A DNA stretch of 64,000 nt from NCBI GenBank assembly GCA_018267515.1, contig JAFDYJ010000019.1:1-64000 (forward strand), read 5' to 3'. Below, piece by piece: positions 17,473-26,100 of this stretch; within the stretch, counting starts at the first letter, position 1; every line of letters begins with the position of its first letter. The stretch is from Bacteroidota bacterium (GTDB lineage: Bacteria > Bacteroidota > Bacteroidia > Chitinophagales > Chitinophagaceae). The translations under genes were made by a program, and so were the position numbers. The notes beneath the pieces were generated by a model. It was not told where the DNA came from, did no database searches, and saw nothing but the letters and a program-made list of their open reading frames with translations.

Positions 17473-18465
17473 GTGAAAAAATTTATTCGAAAAACTGTAT
17501 TGATGCTGCTCGCCTTCCTGGTTATAATGCTTGCAATCGCATTTGCATTTGAATATGTGATACGCCAGAATACAAAAGACACCCAATACTTCATCCAGGG
17601 CGATTGGCATATCAGGCACAAAGACACCCTTGATGTATTATTTGTCGGGAATTCCAGAACCTGGGTTCAGGTAGATGCAGAACTGTTTAGCAAGGAAACC
17701 CATACCAATTCGTATTGCCTTGCACAGGATGGAAGGGATTCCAAGTTGATATGGAGAAAGTTCAAAAAGTTTCTGGAATTGAATAATAAACCCAGGTATG
17801 TTTTCCTGCAATTTGATCCAAGCATGACAATAGAAGCAGGATTGAACCAGCTAACATTTTACGGAAAAGAAAATTATATCACTTACCTGTTTTTTAATAA
17901 TCTAGGTATCAATGATATTTTTAAAGAAGAAAAAGGATTTCATACTTATGATGAATATATTCCGCTGGTAAGATACATCGGTTATAGCAAATTATTTATG
18001 CGCCATTTGTTCAAAAGGGTCGTTGTAGATTCACCCAAGCTAACCGACAATTACCAAACTTTTAAATACGGAACCTATCCGAGAGAGTTAAAATTCGGTG
18101 CATTAAGTAATAAAGTACATTGGTATGAACCTAAAATAGCCAATGGCAGAATCGTAACAAGATATATAGATTCCATAAAAGCGATTTGTGACAGGGAAAA
18201 CATTAAAATGATCTGGTACTTTCCTCCTCAATCTTATATCTCGTACGAAAAGATCGATTCACTTCAGCTTAAAGTAATGGATAGTTGCCTGGAAAGAGAT
18301 AAGCCTTTATTTTGGAACTTCAACTCCGAACGCTTTAATGATTCCTCTATTTTTTACAATCACTGGCATTTAAATAAAACAGGAGCCGAAAAATTCACAC
18401 GGCAGTTAATTGATTCCTTTAAACTTTATCTTGAAAAAGAAAAAAATACTCATACTGCGGAATGA
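17473..18465 (+). CDS. SGNH-hydrolase-like membrane-anchored protein, partner of MBOAT
   Basis: 330 residues with one N-terminal membrane anchor (about 6-28) and an extracytoplasmic SGNH/DltD-like domain. The nucleophile block reads VLFVGNSRTW (about residues 56-65), and the final Asp/His block DSSIFYNHWHLNKTGAEKF (about 294-312) holds a candidate catalytic histidine. Such proteins finish the transfer of acyl groups that an MBOAT protein delivers. The GTG start lies 3 bp after the MBOAT stop codon, so the two form an operon. The acceptor polymer is unknown; no glycosyltransferase cluster is adjacent. Confidence 0.8.
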   Translation: MKKFIRKTVLMLLAFLVIMLAIAFAFEYVIRQNTKDTQYFIQGDWHIRHKDTLDVLFVGNSRTWVQVDAELFSKETHTNSYCLAQDGRDSKLIWRKFKKFLELNNKPRYVFLQFDPSMTIEAGLNQLTFYGKENYITYLFFNNLGINDIFKEEKGFHTYDEYIPLVRYIGYSKLFMRHLFKRVVVDSPKLTDNYQTFKYGTYPRELKFGALSNKVHWYEPKIANGRIVTRYIDSIKAICDRENIKMIWYFPPQSYISYEKIDSLQLKVMDSCLERDKPLFWNFNSERFNDSSIFYNHWHLNKTGAEKFTRQLIDSFKLYLEKEKNTHTAE

Positions 18466-18550
18466 AATACCGGGAGTCTTTTAAATAAAAAAAAAGATCA
18501 AAATATCCTTATACTCACCATACTCTTCGAATCTTGCAGACTCGAAAGCT

Positions 18551-18614
18551 TATTTCATCACTTTAAGCGATAACATAATGCTGCGAAACAAAATGTTTCG
18601 CAGAGTAGAGTGAA
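18551..18614 (+). repeat. Hairpin repeat, copy 3 (diverged)
   Basis: Aligns without gaps to 9891-9954 (about 49 of 64 identical). Its core CTGCGAAACA-AAA-TGTTTCGCAG (18581-18603) is a perfect 10-bp stem with a 3-nt loop. Differences from copy 1 within the stem are paired changes (A to G against G to C), which keeps or improves pairing. It sits between the convergent SGNH and DUF1080 genes. Confidence 0.75.
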
Positions 18615-18636
18615 CTGAGGTAAGGAAGAAGAATTA

Positions 18637-19233
18637 TTAATCCAGCTCTACAATTTTAATTTTCCTCCACGCAACCTTTATTCCACCGCCATCATGTATC
18701 TGGAGAGCGATAAAACCATTGCCTGCGCCAATCTTTTGATCTTTAAAATCCACCATTTGATGTCCATTCAACCAGGTGGTAACCTGGTCTCCGATAACCC
18801 TTAATTTCAGCTTATTCCATTTACCGGTTTTTAAGTATTGTTCAATCCCGGGGTCGGGCTTTATCAGCCAGCCTCTGCCATAAGATTCATAAATACCCCC
18901 TGTATGAAGATTTACAGGAGCCACTTCACATTGCCAGCCATTTATTTTTACTCCTTCAATTGTAGAACGGAAAAAAACACCACTGTTGCCATTTGCATCC
19001 TGTTTGAATTCAAGTGCCAGTTCAAAATTCTTATAATTTTTATTGGTAGAAAGATATCCATATTGTTTATCCGGGCCGCTTTCGCAAATCAATGTACCAT
19101 CTTCAACATACCATTTTTCAGTGCCGTGAATAGTCCATCCGGTTAAATCTTTTCCATTGAAGAGAGATTCAGACTTTTGAGCATTTATTGAGGAAAAAAT
19201 AAGTAAAGCTCCGATGATCAGTACAGGTTTCAT
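18637..19233 (-). CDS. DUF1080 (3-keto-disaccharide hydrolase type) secreted protein
   Basis: 198 residues from the ATG at 19233, which gives a proper signal peptide (MKPVLIIGALLIFSSINAQ). A TTG or ATG further upstream would bury it. The mature domain shows the DUF1080 concanavalin-like pattern: SLFNGKDLTGWTIHG, FELALEFKQDANGNSGVFFRS, GWQCEV, WNKLKLRVIGDQVTTWLNG and GFIALQIHDGG. DUF1080 proteins of Bacteroidota include 3-keto-glycoside hydrolases and carbohydrate-binding modules. A single-domain protein like this acts in the periplasm or outside. Convergent with the SGNH gene. Substrate not known. Confidence 0.85.
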   Translation of the reverse strand: MKPVLIIGALLIFSSINAQKSESLFNGKDLTGWTIHGTEKWYVEDGTLICESGPDKQYGYLSTNKNYKNFELALEFKQDANGNSGVFFRSTIEGVKINGWQCEVAPVNLHTGGIYESYGRGWLIKPDPGIEQYLKTGKWNKLKLRVIGDQVTTWLNGHQMVDFKDQKIGAGNGFIALQIHDGGGIKVAWRKIKIVELD

Positions 19234-19480
19234 ACAGTGGTTAAGTTTGAAATTAAAGATAACGAAATCCGGAAAGAATTCAGAGATGATCATCTCTGCG
19301 GAATTTAATACGTTCAGGACGGTTGCCCACATGAAATGCTTTCACTTTGATGAGCATCACAATGTGAAATGACAAGTATCATCCCTAACGTTTTTTTAAT
19401 TTACCAATTTTAGGTTCACATCCCGGCATCCGGAAGAAAACGACACTGATATTCCTGTTCAAAAGAAATCAAACACGGCC

Positions 19481-19882
19481 ATGATCAAAATTAAAATATC
19501 TGAAAAACTGATCCGGTGGATATTAGGAATACTACTCCTGGTTGTAGCCATTAACGCATTTGCCGGTGGATATTATGGTCTATCAGGTGCAAAAAATATT
19601 CCTACGGAATGGTTGAAAGGCAGCCCGTTCCGGGACTATTTTATTCCAGGTTTTTTTCTCTTCGTCATAGTCGGCGGTACATCAGTCTTTGCAGCAATCA
19701 CAGTTTTTCGTTCCAGCCGAATTGCACGCAAGGCAGGTTTTATTTGCGGCAGCATATTACTTCTTTGGCTAACGGTGCAGGTAGCAATTATTGGATATGT
19801 TTCCTGGATGCAGCCCGCCACTACTTTAGCAGCTCTTATAATTCTTTTTTTAACCTCTCAACTTCCCAGATATGAGTATTAA
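19481..19882 (+). CDS. Four-helix membrane protein of unknown function
   Basis: 133 residues with hydrophobic segments at about 11-30, 53-72, 81-101 and 108-125 and the loop NIPTEWLKGSPFRDYFIPGFFL. Short proteins with this EWLKGSPF-x-x-YFIPG loop are widespread as conserved hypothetical membrane proteins. Its end overlaps the start of the next gene by 11 bp in another frame, so the two are translationally coupled. Confidence 0.7.
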   Translation: MIKIKISEKLIRWILGILLLVVAINAFAGGYYGLSGAKNIPTEWLKGSPFRDYFIPGFFLFVIVGGTSVFAAITVFRSSRIARKAGFICGSILLLWLTVQVAIIGYVSWMQPATTLAALIILFLTSQLPRYEY

Positions 19883-20258
19883 ACATTTTTTGCTGTGGCT
19901 GCCAATGATAGCCCTTGCATTCGCAAATGCAACCCTGAGAGAATTGGTACTTATAAAACACTTCAGTGAATTCCGGGCACACCAGGTTTCAACCCTCACA
20001 CTGATAATTCTTTGCTCAGTTTATATTGGGTTGATATTTCCTGTGATGAATATACAGAATTCAAGACAAGCCCTTTTCATCGGGCTTGCCTGGGTGGTTC
20101 TAACTGTTGTCTTTGAATTTTCGCTGGGACGGTTTACCAATAAATCATGGGAGTATCTTTTCCGGGATTACAATCTTTTTGCCGGCCGTATTTGGCTGAT
20201 CTTTTTGTTTTGCTTGTTTCTTTTACCCTACTTAATCTACCTGGTAAAAAATAAGTGA
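19872..20258 (+). CDS. Membrane protein of unknown function
   Basis: 128 residues, four hydrophobic segments (about 5-20, 42-61, 69-88 and 103-124). RELVLIKHFSEFRAHQVST and NKSWEYLFRDYNLFAGRIW are conserved-looking loops. It overlaps the preceding small membrane protein gene by 11 bp. I do not recognise a functional family; co-conservation of the two in other genomes is an expectation, not something shown here. Confidence 0.65.
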   Translation: MSIKHFLLWLPMIALAFANATLRELVLIKHFSEFRAHQVSTLTLIILCSVYIGLIFPVMNIQNSRQALFIGLAWVVLTVVFEFSLGRFTNKSWEYLFRDYNLFAGRIWLIFLFCLFLLPYLIYLVKNK

Positions 20259-20790
20259 AGTCATTCTTCTTGGAAAAAATAATCGTAAACAAGTTTTAGC
20301 TTTGTTGCGATGCGACCTATAAACATACCGGGTGATATACACTCAGGTTCCAGTAAATATTCCCAAACCAACATCGTTAATTTTATAAATACTTGAAATT
20401 TTTATCCGATACCAGAAATTGCAAATTTATACCCCAGGTTAATTTGGTATTTATTATTGTTTGAATTGCATATTGGGAGGCACTGATAGTAGCTTACAAC
20501 TATTTTTCGAGTGAGCATCATGTACTTTGTTAGCTTATGACAGGCATGTTCCGATCCTCCTGAAGTTGCTCTATTCCCTGTTTTGCCATTTTTGGCAATA
20601 AGAATATTGCTGCAAGTCAAAATACCCGGCAGCGCTTTCTCATCGCCGGGGATCGGTATGTGTTTATCAAAAATTGTATCTCCCAAAAACATTAACATTT
20701 TTTAAATCCACCTCTTTATATGTTGCATAAGGTTTGCATCGTTAATAACCGGTGTGAACAACAAAGATTTCATTTGCTTCAAATCAAACT
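20259..20790. other. Long intergenic stretch, no gene seen
   Basis: About 530 bp without a convincing gene. A 98-codon minus-strand frame (20402-20698) exists, but its translation has no family pattern and poor protein character. No tRNA-like clover or strong terminator hairpin was found. The right end carries the candidate promoter of the TonB-like gene. Confidence 0.5.
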
Positions 20791-20791
20791 T

Positions 20792-20799
20792 TAATTTTG
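20792..20799 (+). promoter_or_regulatory. Candidate -7 element of the TonB-like gene
   Basis: TAATTTTG matches TAnnTTTG and ends 1 bp before the ATG at 20801. If it is used, transcription would begin inside the first codons and translation would have to start at the second ATG (20819) instead. Confidence 0.4.
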
Positions 20800-20800
20800 T

Positions 20801-21676
20801 ATGAATAACTATACTGTCATGTCTGCATCCTTTGAAGCCCGTAAAAATTCGCAGGCCACTATGATCACGGCAGGTTTTGCCGGATTGATGTTGTTGCTCA
20901 TGTTCCTGGTTCGTTGGACCATTCCGGAGATCCATATGCCTATTGCCGATGAAGGCATTGAAGTGAATATCGGATCCGGTGATATGGGTTTTGGAAATGA
21001 TCAGCCACTTATTCCCGGCGATCCGGCCCCCACAAAATCAATAGCTACCTCAGTACCACAGCAGGAAAAATCGGATATTAAAGATGCAAAGGATATTGAA
21101 GAAGACGAGAACCGTGAAGCCGTAGCCGTACTGAAGCCGAAAGTAAGCAAACCCGATTCAAAAGAAATAAATAAAGAAACCAGGCAAACAGTAAAAGCAA
21201 CCAAGCCACAGGCCGTCGTTGTACCTAAACCTGAAAAGCCAAAGGCGGTATTAAACAGAACAGTAGGCGGAACCGGAACCGGCGGAAATGGAGCTGACAG
21301 CTATCAAAAAGGGAGTAATGAGGGTATTGCCGGAGGAAAAGGAGATCAGGGTGTTCCGGGTGGAAGTCCAAATGCTACCACTTATACCGGCAATCCCGGA
21401 AATGGACATGGCGGTCCCAGGAGAATCAGCGGAAACCGTACCGTCATCAATCCCAAATCTATGGATGCAGGTGAAAACCTGAGAGGAAAAGTGTTAGCCG
21501 AAATAACTGTATCCCCCGATGGCATCGGGACATTTGTAAGAGCAACAAGAGGCTCTACCTATACCGGCGGACAGGCTATTGACATTATCAGGGAATGGCT
21601 CAGAAGAAACCGCTTTAATAAAACAACCGATGCTTCCACTGTTGTATATGAATTTAATTTCTTACTGGGCGGATGA
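20801..21676 (+). CDS. TonB-like energy transducer
   Basis: 291 residues. One N-terminal membrane helix (about 22-40), a periplasmic linker rich in Pro, Lys and Glu (about 60-150), a Gly-rich stretch with GGTGTGGNG and GGKGDQGVPGG (about 153-205), and a C-terminal domain with LRGKVLAEITVSPDG and IIREWLRRNRF like TonB C-termini. It would couple the proton motive force, through ExbB/ExbD, to outer membrane receptors. exbB and exbD may be encoded elsewhere, as they are not in this window. folC follows, an order seen in many Bacteroidota. The start could be 20819 (MSASFEARK) given the promoter position. Confidence 0.8.
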   Translation: MNNYTVMSASFEARKNSQATMITAGFAGLMLLLMFLVRWTIPEIHMPIADEGIEVNIGSGDMGFGNDQPLIPGDPAPTKSIATSVPQQEKSDIKDAKDIEEDENREAVAVLKPKVSKPDSKEINKETRQTVKATKPQAVVVPKPEKPKAVLNRTVGGTGTGGNGADSYQKGSNEGIAGGKGDQGVPGGSPNATTYTGNPGNGHGGPRRISGNRTVINPKSMDAGENLRGKVLAEITVSPDGIGTFVRATRGSTYTGGQAIDIIREWLRRNRFNKTTDASTVVYEFNFLLGG

Positions 21677-21698
21677 ATACCGGGATAAACAAGATTGA

Positions 21699-21734
21699 AA
21701 TGCCCTTCTGATACCGAAGGGCATTCTTATTTTT
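21699..21734 (+). terminator. Rho-independent terminator after the TonB-like gene
   Basis: AATGCCCTTC and GAAGGGCATT pair perfectly over 10 bp around a 7-nt loop (21699-21725) and are followed by CTTATTTTT. Its T-tract overlaps the candidate folC -7 box. Confidence 0.85.
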
Positions 21735-21735
21735 G
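21728..21735 (+). promoter_or_regulatory. Candidate -7 element of folC
   Basis: TATTTTTG matches TAnnTTTG and ends 6 bp before the folC ATG at 21742. It lies in the T-tract of the preceding terminator. Confidence 0.45.
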
Positions 21736-21741
21736 CGGTGG

Positions 21742-23034
21742 ATGAATTACAGACAAACTATTGAATATTTATTCACTCGTCTTCCAATGTTCAGTCGCAT
21801 GGGCGCTGCTGCATTTAAAAAAGATCTTACCAATACCATCACCTTATGCCAATTTCTTGGCGATCCTCAAAAGAAATTCAAAAGCATTCATATTGCCGGG
21901 ACCAACGGCAAGGGTTCTGTAAGTCATATCCTGGCTGCTATTTTACAAACAGCAGGCTACAAAACCGGATTATATACTTCACCTCATTTAAAGGACTTCA
22001 GGGAGCGGATAAAAGTGAATGGCGTAATGGCTGAAGAAAATTTTGTAATTGATTTTACGGAAAGAATAAAACCCCTGATAAAGGAAATAGAGCCGAGCTT
22101 TTTTGAAATTACGGTTGCAATGGCTTTTGAATATTTTGCAATACAAAAAGTGGATATTGCTGTTGTGGAAGTTGGATTAGGCGGAAGATTTGACAGTACT
22201 AATATAATTACACCCGAACTTTCTGTAATCACCAATATAGGATGGGATCATATGAATATCCTGGGTGACAGCCTTGCTAAAATCGCAATTGAAAAAGCCG
22301 GGATCATTAAAGAAAAGGTTCCGGTAGTGGCAGGTGAAGTGTTACCGGAAACCAAAGAAGTATTTGAAAAAATTGCAAATGAAAAAGAATCTCCTTTATC
22401 TGTCGCTGCTCAAAAAAGACAAGCCGTAAACTGGTATTGGGAGAAACATAAACTGTTTGTAGAAGTTTCTGAAGAATATAAGCCGGATCACCACACATAT
22501 CAAATGGACCTGCCCGGCATTTATCAAACAAAAAACCTGATAACGGTACTGGAAGCCTGTTTTCAATTACAGCAGCAGGGATGGAAAACCAATGTGGCAA
22601 ATATTCAGAAGGCCTTACCACAAGTTAAAAAACTAACCGGGCTTCATGGGCGCTGGGAAATTATTCATCACTCACCTGATATTGTACTTGACGTAGCGCA
22701 TAATGTGGACGGGATGAAACAGTTGATGAGGCAAATTGAAGTGACTGATTACAGGCATCTTCATTTGATAATCGGGATGGTTAAGGATAAAGAAATCGGA
22801 AAGATCATTTCCTTATTGCCTAAAGAAGCAACGTATTATTTTACAAAAGCTCAGATCCCGAGAGCACTGCCTGAAGATGAACTGGTTGCAATAGCAACAT
22901 CTTTTGGACTGAAAGGCAATAGTTTTCCGGATGTCAATCTATCTCTTAAAAATGCGATGCAACAGGCCGCAAACGATGACCTGATCCTTGTTTGCGGCAG
23001 CGTATTCCTGGTTGGAGAAGTTAAATCAGTATGA
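21742..23034 (+). CDS. folC: Folylpolyglutamate synthase / dihydrofolate synthase
   Basis: 430-residue cytoplasmic Mur-ligase-like enzyme that adds glutamate to dihydropteroate and folates. Motifs: ATP loop IAGTNGKGSVSH (about 51-62), YTSPHLKDFRERI (about 79-91), VEVGLGGRFDSTN (about 143-155), NIGWDHMNILG (about 165-175) and the C-terminal VLDVAHN (about 315-321). ATG at 21742 (MNYRQTIEYLFTRLP) is preferred over a TTG three codons upstream because it matches the usual family start. Length is typical. Confidence 0.93.
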   Translation: MNYRQTIEYLFTRLPMFSRMGAAAFKKDLTNTITLCQFLGDPQKKFKSIHIAGTNGKGSVSHILAAILQTAGYKTGLYTSPHLKDFRERIKVNGVMAEENFVIDFTERIKPLIKEIEPSFFEITVAMAFEYFAIQKVDIAVVEVGLGGRFDSTNIITPELSVITNIGWDHMNILGDSLAKIAIEKAGIIKEKVPVVAGEVLPETKEVFEKIANEKESPLSVAAQKRQAVNWYWEKHKLFVEVSEEYKPDHHTYQMDLPGIYQTKNLITVLEACFQLQQQGWKTNVANIQKALPQVKKLTGLHGRWEIIHHSPDIVLDVAHNVDGMKQLMRQIEVTDYRHLHLIIGMVKDKEIGKIISLLPKEATYYFTKAQIPRALPEDELVAIATSFGLKGNSFPDVNLSLKNAMQQAANDDLILVCGSVFLVGEVKSV

Positions 23035-23124
23035 CAGACTGAAGATTTAATAAAGTTGTGCTCCATTCGTACAAAAGAAATTGTAAATTACACTTAGCAT
23101 CCCGGCATATCTAAACTTTGCAAG

Positions 23125-26100
23125 ATGTGTAGTCGTCATCCAAAATTGTCACTACTGATTTTGCTGAACATTTTAATTCCGGCAATTCTTTTTTGCCAGC
23201 AAGACTCTGTTCGCAACCGGGGCTTACCTCAAAAAACTGAAAAGTCGCAAAAAAAGATTCCCTGGGGGAATACCTATGCATTGATAGTTGGAATATCCGT
23301 TTACAAGAATATTGAACAACTAAATTATGCTGATGATGATGCCCGTTCCATGCGGGATTATTTCCTTGATTCAAGAGTCGTTCGTAAGGAAAACATGTAT
23401 GCCCTCATTGACAGTAATGCAACCCGGTCTGCCTTCTTTGCTAATCTGAATAAAATTTTTGACAAAGTAAGGCCCGATAGTAATGACAGGGTATTTATTT
23501 ACTTTGCCGGGCATGGCGATAATGAAAGCCGTACAGGGCAAGGCTACCTTCTTGCCTATGATTGTGAAAGTGCATCCTATGCGTCTTCCGATGCAATATT
23601 TATTCCGCAACTGGAAGCAGAAGTAAATGCGTTATCTCAAAAGGCAACTGTAATATTAATCACAGATGCCTGCAGATCCGGAAATCTTGCCGGGCAAAAA
23701 GCGGGGGCTTTGCTTACCATGAGAATGTTGAATACAGGATTTTCCGGTGTCATTAAGATTTTATCCAGTGAAGAAGCTCAGCTATCTCAGGAAAAAGATT
23801 TCCCGGGAGGAGGCCATGGTGTATTCACTTACTATTTGTTGCAGGCATTAAATGGATTGTGCGTATCAGACAGTTCCAAATATATCCGGTTATCAAAAAT
23901 TGAAGACTATGTAAAAGAGAATGTCTATGAAAACACTAAAGAAAAACAAAGACCTGTTGTAACCGGTCCAAGTTCAGAAATAATTACCGTGGTTGTCCCT
24001 GAGCTCAGGCAAGCGATGCTTGCAAGTAAAAAAAACGGCAATGGTGTTGACATTGTTAAAAGAGCCGTATCAGCAAAGAATTTCAATATATCCCCTGCTG
24101 ATTCTTCTTATTACTACTTGTTCTATGAACAACTAAGAGCTCATCACCTCAATACACCAAAAGGGAAAAATGCGTATGAAACCTATAAAATTGCAAAGAA
24201 GAAAATCAGCAATACCGAGCTTCTGAATTCAATGAAATATGACCTGGCAGCCAAACTGGAGGATGCAGTACAGCCCTTACTAAACCGGTTTAACCGGGGC
24301 GAATTCCAGGATTATCCGGATAGTCTTTTTAATGATGCCAATGAAAAGCTAAAGATCATACAGGATGAATTGATTGATACAACAGATTTCAGGTATAATG
24401 AAATAAAAGCAAAAAGAATTTTCTTCATCGCTTCTGTTTATAAAACACCGCATGCTTTGCAACTATTGCATGAAGCAGATTCGTTAATGCCCAATACGGC
24501 TTTCATCAATTTTGAAATCGGGCGTTATTACAACGAAAGGGGAAATGCAATTGACCTGGCACTTAAATATTTTAACCGGGCCATTCTTTTGTCTCCCCGG
24601 TGGAGTTATCCAAAATTCATGATCGGGAATGTTTATTATGGTAACAAGGAATATGAAAGGGCTGAAAGTTTTTATTTGCAGGCCATTGAACTGCAACCCA
24701 AATTTGCTTATGCACTTTTTAACCTGGCAATGACCTATAAGCAACTAAAGCAAAAAGACTCTGCAAATTCATATTACCAGCAGGCTTTAGCGATTGATAA
24801 AAGCTTTGAGCAGCTGTGGATCGGATCAGGAGATAGACAATCGGAAGGAGGGATTGTTTCACTTGGAAAAGCGGTCCGGTATGGTGAAATGAAAGACGAA
24901 ACAATGTTAGCCGGTCTGTTACCACCGGGTTTGACGGCTTCCATTCTCAAACAAGAAGATAACCCAATAGTTAAGGAAGCCTATGATTTCTATTACAGGG
25001 CATATACCAATTCTCAAAAAGGAAATGCGGATAGTGCAACTTACTTTTTTAAAAAAGCAATCGGAATATTTGAAAAGGCTTACGCAGAAAAGAAATTGCC
25101 TTTTTCATATTTATATACCTGGGGATATGCGTATCAATCCATAGGTGATAACAAGAAAGCAGTAGAAATCTATAAACTTGGATTAAAAACCGATACTACA
25201 GATTTTCATCTTTATGATTTTGGAATTGCCTGGATAGAAGATAATGAAGATCATACTGCCGAAGCATTGCAATGGTATTTAAAAGCTTTTGCTTATAATC
25301 CCGGGTATTACCAGGCCGCAAATAATATCGGATGGATCTATGCCCGGATGAAACAATATGATAGTGCTCTTTACTATTATGACCGGGCATTGAAAATTAA
25401 GCCTGATTTTACCACTACAATCTCCAACATTGGAAATGTTTACTTCAACACATTTAAAGATGATTCAGCCATTTTCTATTTCAAAAAGCTGGACAAGTTG
25501 CTACAGGAGCCGGATGCTTATACTTACAACAAGATAGGCTTATCCTACGCTGACCTGGCTTCCATTGACAGTGCAATCGTTTATTATACAAAAGCTATCC
25601 GGGTCAGTGATAAAGAACCATATTTTTTCAGAAACCGGGGTGATGCCTATTACCAGGCCAAACAATATCAAAACGCCATTTACGATTATGAATATTTCAA
25701 CACAAAGTATCCCGACAGCTCAAAAGAATATTTCAATCTTGCCTTGTGTCATGCTTACCTGAAAAACTTTGATAAAGCAGCAGACCTATTTAAACAGAGT
25801 ATAGCTAACGAAAAAACTACAACGAATCTGTACCTGCGTTATTATAACCTGGGTTGGATCATGGATCAGCAAGATAAACCCAAAGAAGCATTATACTGGT
25901 ATTCAAAAGCGGTAAAAACAAATCCTCAGTATTTAAATGCCCTGAATAACCTGGCCTATAGCTATGACAAACTCTCTAATAGTGATTCAGCAATTTATTG
26001 GTATAAAAGAACATTGAATGTTGATCCCACTTATACCAGGAGCATTTATAATCTGGCTTCAATCTACAACGACTTATACAAATACGACTCTTCATTACAT

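Noticed and set aside
17468..17473. AAGGAG Shine-Dalgarno before the SGNH gene
   Set aside because: It ends at the GTG itself, too close to work as a normal ribosome-binding site, and this phylum rarely uses one.
9891..18614. Hairpin repeats as ordinary Rho-independent terminators
   Set aside because: No T-tract follows the stems on either strand, and two copies abut truncated genes.
20402..20698. 98-codon minus-strand open frame in the long intergenic stretch
   Set aside because: The translation has no recognisable domain, odd composition, and no promoter or ribosome site.
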